DNA of 64,000 nucleotides from Oceanicola sp. D3 (GTDB taxonomy: Bacteria; Pseudomonadota; Alphaproteobacteria; Rhodobacterales; Rhodobacteraceae), in NCBI RefSeq assembly GCF_006351965.1, contig NZ_CP040932.1, positions 1,426,001-1,490,000 of the forward strand, written 5' to 3'. The position numbers were made by a program, and so were the translations under genes. The notes under the pieces are model-generated. The model worked only from the letters and a program-made list of their open reading frames with translations, did not search any database and had not been told where the DNA came from. Positions 59,310 through 64,000 of the stretch are shown here, one piece after another. The stretch's first letter is position 1. The number at the start of each line of letters is the position of its first letter.

Positions 59310-61439
59310 ATGATTGGGGTGAAGTTACCGGAGATGTGGGTGCGAGCTACGACTAGAATTTTAGGCGTGGCCGCTTTGCTTTCTGCCCTCTCCACAGCGC
59401 AGGCCAAAGCGGAGCAACTCTCGTTCTTTGGTACGCCCGGTCTGGTGGATATGCCAACGGCCGGCGCCCTGGGCGACGGAAACCTTGCCCTGACAACCGC
59501 CAACTACGGGCCGATCTGGCGCAATACGGTCGCCTTTCAGATAACTCCTCGTATCACAGGTGCATTTCGATACTCGGCGCAGGGATATGTATTCAATCGA
59601 AACACTTTGTTCTACGATCGCAGCTTCGATTTGCATTTCCTCCTGCGCGAGGAGAGTGATGTGTGGCCCGCCATCGCGCTCGGCCTCCGCGACTTTGGCG
59701 GAACAGGCATTTACAGTGGCGAGTATATCGTTGCCAGCAAGTATGTAACGCCGAGGCTTCAGTTCACGGGCGGCTTGGGGTGGGGCCGGTTTGCAGGCCG
59801 TGGCGGATTCGCGAACCCTTTGGGCGTGCTGGACGATCGCTTTGAGACCCGCCCCAATCGCGACACGCGGACCGGGGAGTTTGGCTTTGACCAGTGGTTT
59901 CGGGGGGACGCTGCCCTGTTCGGCGGGATCAAATGGCACGCCACCGACAGGCTGACATTTGTTGCCGAGTACTCCAGCGACACTTACAGGCGCGAGAGCC
60001 GCATCTCCATTGATCCGCAGTCGTCGCCCTACAACTTCGGGGTCAGCTACAAGTTCCGCAATGGCCTCGATTTCGGGGCCTACTATCTCTACGGCAACGA
60101 AGTTGGTTTCCGCTTCTCCTATGTGATCGACCCCGCCAACCCACGCGCGCCGGGGGGGCAGGAGACCGCGCCGCCAGCGCTTTTGCCTCGCTCCAGCGTG
60201 GCTGCGCAGAGCTGGAACCTTGCAGATCCGGCCAAGCGGGTCGCCTCGTCGCGTGACACGTTGCAGGCCCGCCTGTCGGAGCAGGGCCTGCGGCTTGTGG
60301 GCTATCGGCTGGAGGGTGGCGCGGCGAAGGTGCAGATTGAGAACCAACGCTTTGATGCCACTGCGCAGGCCGCCGGGCGCACGGCCCGGGTCATGGCCAA
60401 CACGCTTGCCCCCGGCATCGAACGCTTTGAGGTGACCTTTGTGGAAGGCGGCATGGCGCAAACCACTGTTGCCGTGAACAGAACCGATCTGGAAGAGCTG
60501 GAGAACCACCTTGAGGGCGAATGGCACAGTCTTGCGCGGGCTGATATTTCCGATGCATTCGGCGTCGGAAAGCCGGCAGGGGTGGCGGGAACCTATCCGC
60601 GCTTTTCTTGGGGAATTTCGCCTTACACGGCGTTTTCGCTTTTCGATCCTGACGAGCCGCTGCGTTATGAGCTCGGGATCCAGCTCAACGCCGCGTGGGA
60701 GCCGCGCCCGGGGCTGATCTTCTCTGGTCAGCTGCGCAAGCCGTTCACCAGCACCATCGACGATGCAACCCGCAAGTCCGACAGTGTGCTGCCGCATGTG
60801 CGCTCTGACACGGTGCTTTATGCACAGCAGTCTGACCTTCAGATTTCTCATCTGACCGCGGAGTATTTCTTTCGCCCGCGCGAAGACATGTTCGGGCGGC
60901 TGACCTTTGGCTACCTTGAGCCGATGTTTGGCGGCGTCTCTGCCGAGTTGCTCTGGTATCCGCTCAACAGCCGCCTCGCCCTTGGGGCCGAGCTGAACTA
61001 CGCGGTGCAACGCGACTTTGATCAGCTGTTCGGCTTTCAGGATTATGACGTCGTGACAGGCCACGTTTCGGCCTATTACGATTTGGGGCGCGGCTTTCAC
61101 GGTCAGCTCGATGTTGGGCGCTACCTTGCAGGTGATTGGGGCGCAACGATAACGATTGATCGCCGTTTCAAGAATGGCTTCAAGGTCGGTGCCTTCGCCA
61201 CCTTTACTGACGTTTCCTACGATGATTTCGGTGAAGGGTCGTTTGACAAAGGCCTATTCGTCGAGGTGCCGATGTCGTGGATCCTCGGCCAGCCCAATCG
61301 CAGCAGCATCGGCCAGACCATTCGCCCGATCGTGCGGGATGGCGGCGCGCGGCTTTCGGTCCGCAACCGTCTTTACGGCGTTGTTGAACCCTACCGCGGG
61401 CGTGAGATTGCCGACAGTTGGGGGAAGTACCTGCGATGA
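59310..61439 (+). CDS. yjbH: YjbH-family outer-membrane exopolysaccharide protein
   Basis: 709 aa. After a signal peptide (ILGVAALLSALSTAQAKA) the mature protein opens EQLSFFGTPGLVDMPTA, the YjbH start, and is rich in alternating beta-strands with aromatic girdles, consistent with a beta-barrel; a soluble region lies at about 300-430 (ARLSEQGLRLVGYRLEGG). Members are required for exopolysaccharide production in E. coli yjb operons. The ATG at 59310 gives the signal peptide. It overlaps yjbF by 4 bp (ATGA). Confidence 0.88.
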   Translation: MIGVKLPEMWVRATTRILGVAALLSALSTAQAKAEQLSFFGTPGLVDMPTAGALGDGNLALTTANYGPIWRNTVAFQITPRITGAFRYSAQGYVFNRNTLFYDRSFDLHFLLREESDVWPAIALGLRDFGGTGIYSGEYIVASKYVTPRLQFTGGLGWGRFAGRGGFANPLGVLDDRFETRPNRDTRTGEFGFDQWFRGDAALFGGIKWHATDRLTFVAEYSSDTYRRESRISIDPQSSPYNFGVSYKFRNGLDFGAYYLYGNEVGFRFSYVIDPANPRAPGGQETAPPALLPRSSVAAQSWNLADPAKRVASSRDTLQARLSEQGLRLVGYRLEGGAAKVQIENQRFDATAQAAGRTARVMANTLAPGIERFEVTFVEGGMAQTTVAVNRTDLEELENHLEGEWHSLARADISDAFGVGKPAGVAGTYPRFSWGISPYTAFSLFDPDEPLRYELGIQLNAAWEPRPGLIFSGQLRKPFTSTIDDATRKSDSVLPHVRSDTVLYAQQSDLQISHLTAEYFFRPREDMFGRLTFGYLEPMFGGVSAELLWYPLNSRLALGAELNYAVQRDFDQLFGFQDYDVVTGHVSAYYDLGRGFHGQLDVGRYLAGDWGATITIDRRFKNGFKVGAFATFTDVSYDDFGEGSFDKGLFVEVPMSWILGQPNRSSIGQTIRPIVRDGGARLSVRNRLYGVVEPYRGREIADSWGKYLR

Positions 61440-62077
61440 AGCCTTCGCTTGCCCTGCTTTCAACGCTTGTTCTGGCCGCCTGTGGCGGGCTCGGCGTTGG
61501 GAGTGACAGCCCTCCCTCGCCCAACCAGCTTCGCACCGCGTCGACGGCTCGTTTTGCCCAATTGCTCGAGGCGGGCACCCCGGCGATTCAGGTGGCCGTT
61601 GAGAAAGACGAGAGCTCAACGATTGTGCTCCGCGAAGTCAGCCGTAACGGGGTGGAAAGCTATGTCAGTACGGATGGGGTTTCGCTAAAGCTGCGGCGTG
61701 GGTTTCTCGTTGGAACGGCGGGCTTTGGCGGTGATATGACCGGCTCCAATGTGGACGATAGCATGGCCGCCGTTTTCGGCAGGCGCGCTGGCGTGACGGA
61801 GCGGTTTCATACCTTTTTGAATGGCGAGAATGAGGCTGTGACGCGTGGTTATGTCTGCGTTGTATCCAGCCGAGGGGCGCGCCAGATTCAGGTTGGCACG
61901 CGTGACAGCCAGCTGCGCAGTGTGGACACCACCCTGTTCGAAGAAGCCTGTAAAAGCCTGGATCAGGATTATACCAACCTCTACTGGCTTGCCGCCGGGT
62001 CTGGCCGAATGGTGCAATCGCGCCAATGGGCGGGCGATTTCACCGGTCCGCTGGTGATGCGCGTGGTGATGGAGTAA
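61436..62077 (+). CDS. yjbF: YjbF/GfcB-family lipoprotein
   Basis: 213 aa. A lipoprotein signal (LSTLVLAACGG, Cys at about 16) leads to a beta-rich domain of the YjbF/GfcB group, with two further cysteines (YVCVVSS and EEACKSL). Such lipoproteins work in the periplasm with YjbH and the polysaccharide exporter. The ATG at 61436 overlaps the yjbH stop (ATGA), indicating coupling. The wza-type gene follows 30 bp later. Confidence 0.85.
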   Translation: MKPSLALLSTLVLAACGGLGVGSDSPPSPNQLRTASTARFAQLLEAGTPAIQVAVEKDESSTIVLREVSRNGVESYVSTDGVSLKLRRGFLVGTAGFGGDMTGSNVDDSMAAVFGRRAGVTERFHTFLNGENEAVTRGYVCVVSSRGARQIQVGTRDSQLRSVDTTLFEEACKSLDQDYTNLYWLAAGSGRMVQSRQWAGDFTGPLVMRVVME

Positions 62078-62107
62078 GCGTTGAGAGAAGTCGAGGGACC
62101 AAGAACA

Positions 62108-63469
62108 ATGCAAAAACTGGCACTGATCTGCCTTGTGGCCAGCCTTGCCGCATGTGGTGCAGCCTACCAAAGCCCGAAGGTGCGGAGCGGCGCGAGCGAT
62201 GGCACGCGCGTGCGGGTTGTGCCGGTCAACGCGGAGACGACGCTTCTCGCCAATCGCGGGGCCTACCGGCCCAAAACCCTGCCCGCCATCTTCTCGGCCA
62301 ACGCCGGAACGGGCGGTGGGCTGCGTGGCGGTGGAGCCGTGCCGGATGCGGTGGTGGAGCCCACAACGCGGCCCGGAAGCCTGCAAACCCGCCTGCCGCC
62401 ACCGGCACAGCCCGGCCCCTACACCATCGGCGTGGGCGATGTGTTGCTTCTGGCAACACCACAAGTGGGCGGAACGGTTGAAGAGCTCTCTGGCCTTCTG
62501 GCGGCGCAGAACTCTCGCCAAGGCTATACGGTGCAGGATGACGGCTCGATCAACGTGCCCAACGTCGGCCGCGTGCGGATTGCCGGTATGACGGTGGAAG
62601 AGGCCGAGGCGGCTATGTTCCAACGGTTGGTTGAAACCCAGATCGACCCGACATTCTCGCTTGAGATCGCCGAATTCAATTCTCAGAAGGTGTCGGTTGG
62701 CGGTGCGGTGGCAAACCCGGCTGTCGCTCCGGTAACGCTGACACCGCTCTACCTTGATCAGGTGCTTGCTGCCGCTGGCGGTGTGACGGCCAAGGACGAT
62801 GACTACGCGTCGATCCGTATTTACCGCGACGGCACGCTGTACCAGATTCCGCTGCGTGAATTTTACGCCCGCTCCGGCCTGAAGCGCATCCGTCTGATCG
62901 ACGGAGATTCGGTGTTTGTCGATACCGAGTTCGAGCTCGACAGGGCGCAGGCTTACTTTGAACAGCAGATCACCCTTGCCGGCTTCCGCAGCCAGCAGCG
63001 CCGTGACGCACTGAGCGAGCTTTCCACCGAAATCTCGATCCGCCGGGATGCGCTAAACGAAGCGCGGCAGAACTATCTGACCCGCACCGAGTTGGGCGCG
63101 GTTGACCGAGACTACGTGTACATCACCGGCGAAGTCGCCAAACAGGCGCGGTTCCCGCTGCCGTTTGAGCAGCAGGCCAGCTTGGCTGATGCCCTCTTTG
63201 AAGGCGGCGGGGGCATCCCAACCGACACCGGAAATGTGAAAGAAATCTACGTGCTGCGGGCATCGGCGGACCCGCGCGAGTTTGGTGCGGTGACAGCTTG
63301 GCATCTCGACGCGCGCAATGCGGCCAACTTCACGCTTGCCGCCAAGTTCCAGTTGCGCCCTGATGACGTGATCTTCGTTGCCGAGCAGCCGGTTACGCGC
63401 TGGAACCGTGTTGTGCGCCAGATCACGCCGTCTCTTATCACAACGGGTGCGCAGGCCGTGGCCAACTGA
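62108..63469 (+). CDS. wza: Wza/KpsD-type polysaccharide export outer-membrane lipoprotein
   Basis: 453 aa. Lipoprotein signal ending LVASLAAC (Cys16), Poly_export domain (PYTIGVGDVLLLATPQVGG) followed by SLBB-type beta-grasp repeats (NSQKVSVGGAVANPAVAPVT and DYVYITGEVAKQARFPLPF). It forms the outer-membrane channel through which polymer is exported, working with the Wzc-type kinase encoded at 53166. A short ribosome-binding sequence lies before the ATG at 62108. Last gene of the yjbH-yjbF-wza run. Confidence 0.92.
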   Translation: MQKLALICLVASLAACGAAYQSPKVRSGASDGTRVRVVPVNAETTLLANRGAYRPKTLPAIFSANAGTGGGLRGGGAVPDAVVEPTTRPGSLQTRLPPPAQPGPYTIGVGDVLLLATPQVGGTVEELSGLLAAQNSRQGYTVQDDGSINVPNVGRVRIAGMTVEEAEAAMFQRLVETQIDPTFSLEIAEFNSQKVSVGGAVANPAVAPVTLTPLYLDQVLAAAGGVTAKDDDYASIRIYRDGTLYQIPLREFYARSGLKRIRLIDGDSVFVDTEFELDRAQAYFEQQITLAGFRSQQRRDALSELSTEISIRRDALNEARQNYLTRTELGAVDRDYVYITGEVAKQARFPLPFEQQASLADALFEGGGGIPTDTGNVKEIYVLRASADPREFGAVTAWHLDARNAANFTLAAKFQLRPDDVIFVAEQPVTRWNRVVRQITPSLITTGAQAVAN

Positions 63470-63529
63470 GCCACGGGCGCGAGGGCTGCCACCAGCAAAC
63501 CCAGGTTCATCATCTCCGAAGTAGGGGAG

Positions 63530-63613
63530 TGGTGGGCGACCCTGGAATCGAACCAGGCATGGGTCTCCCCGGCGGAGTTACAGTCCGCTGCCGCACCTTG
63601 CAGCTCGTCGCCC
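63530..63613 (-). tRNA. tRNA-Tyr (anticodon GTA)
   Basis: Read on the minus strand from 63613: acceptor GGGCGAC pairs with GTCGCCC, anticodon stem GCGGA/TCCGC encloses CTGTAAC (GTA), T-arm CCTGG-TTCGATT-CCAGG, and a long variable arm typical of tRNA-Tyr. The 3' CCA is encoded (TGG at 63530-63532 on the plus strand). About 84 nt. Confidence 0.92.
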
Positions 63614-63721
63614 AACGCTGGAGCGGAATACAAAGCCCGCCCCGGGGCGTCAAGGCGAAAAACCTTGCGATTTGCCCGTAGCATCCCCATGCAGGGGCGC
63701 GACATCAGGAGAGGTGTGGAC

Positions 63722-64000
63722 GTGGCAAAAAAACCGACGTGGGTGGTCGATAAAGAGCGCGCAAAGCGAGCAAGCGCGGCGGAGACCTTGTGGCTCTTCG
63801 GGCTGCATGCCGTGCGCGATGCACTCGCGAATCCGGCACGCGAAAAGCTGCGGCTGGTGCTGACGCGCAATGCCGCCGACCGGCTGGGAGAGGCCTGCTG
63901 GCAGGATGCGGGACTGGAGCCCGAACTCGCCGATCCGCGCCGGTTTCCGGTGCCGCTCGATCCGGGATCGGTGCATCAGGGCGCCGCGCTTGAGGTGAAG
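63722..64000 (+). CDS. rlmB: 23S rRNA 2'-O-methyltransferase RlmB (TrmH/SpoU family), N-terminal fragment
   Basis: Only the first 93 codons lie in the window. From the GTG at 63722 it reads MAKKPTWVVDKERAKRASAA, then LWLFGLHAVRDALANPAREK, the substrate-binding N-terminal domain (L30e-like) of RlmB; the SPOUT methyltransferase domain is beyond the edge. RlmB methylates G2251 in E. coli 23S rRNA. AGGAGAGG lies before the start. It is divergent from tRNA-Tyr. The assignment is by N-terminal motif only. Confidence 0.8.
   Translation, partial: MAKKPTWVVDKERAKRASAAETLWLFGLHAVRDALANPAREKLRLVLTRNAADRLGEACWQDAGLEPELADPRRFPVPLDPGSVHQGAALEVK

Overview
The window reads as chromosomal DNA of a high-GC alphaproteobacterium of the Rhodobacteraceae (Roseobacter type). 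This rests on strongly G/C-biased third codon positions, a phosphatidylcholine synthase, a PilP-like giant protein, an Lrp-hppD divergent pair, encoded-CCA tRNA-Tyr beside rlmB, and a Rhodobacteraceae-style IleRS N-terminus. No phage, IS element or CRISPR array was seen. The taxon is inferred from gene style; no database was searched.

Layout. 0-9.4 kb is housekeeping: partial valS, an orphan molybdenum hydroxylase large subunit, a DUF2235 hydrolase, rpmB with promoter and terminator, a periplasmic copper chaperone, nitroreductase, sirtuin, low-molecular-weight phosphatase and lepA. 9.4-13.4 kb is a loose stretch of small genes, short palindromic repeats, an A+T-rich DUF3800 gene, an entericidin-like peptide gene and a 640-bp non-coding stretch with hairpins. 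13.4-18.8 kb holds ycjX-ycjF and a 944-aa DUF2339 membrane protein. 18.8-22.8 kb is ileS, preceded by what looks like an isoleucine leader peptide with alternative hairpins; its 3' part is compositionally foreign and is followed by a small unknown gene and ogt. 22.8-33.6 kb carries a ferric-reductase-like/Tat pair, pcs, xerC-DUF484, fsa, priA, an Lrp regulator facing hppD, and kdsA. 33.7-43.4 kb has the PilP-like protein with a hexanucleotide repeat, metY, a divergent DUF2239/GIY-YIG pair, a GT-A-like protein, a glyoxalase and a coniferyl-aldehyde-type dehydrogenase.

43.5-53.1 kb encodes an apparently complete protocatechuate 4,5-cleavage (meta) pathway. One strand carries galB-ligK-galD-ligI and a separate ligA1-ligB1 unit; the other carries a LysR regulator with two DNA-binding domains, a dehydrogenase, ligA2-ligB2 and ligC. 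Ring opening by LigAB gives CHMS, LigC yields the pyrone PDC, LigI hydrolyses it to oxalomesaconate, GalD and GalB tautomerise and hydrate it, and LigK splits the product to pyruvate and oxaloacetate. The nearby aldehyde dehydrogenase could feed lignin-type aldehydes into this route. The second LigAB pair may serve gallate or a related substrate.

53.2-63.5 kb is an exopolysaccharide locus: BY-kinase/Wzc, a small secreted Gly/Thr-rich protein reminiscent of YjbE, a ClpP-like periplasmic protein, an ExoY-type initiating sugar transferase, ManC, YjbH, YjbF and a Wza-type exporter. No polymerase, flippase or further glycosyltransferase lies within the window. The end holds tRNA-Tyr and the start of rlmB.

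The most interesting candidates are the ileS leader/attenuator, the double-HTH LysR regulator with the two LigAB sets, the mosaic ileS end with its inserted gene, and the expandable (AGCCTC)14 tract.
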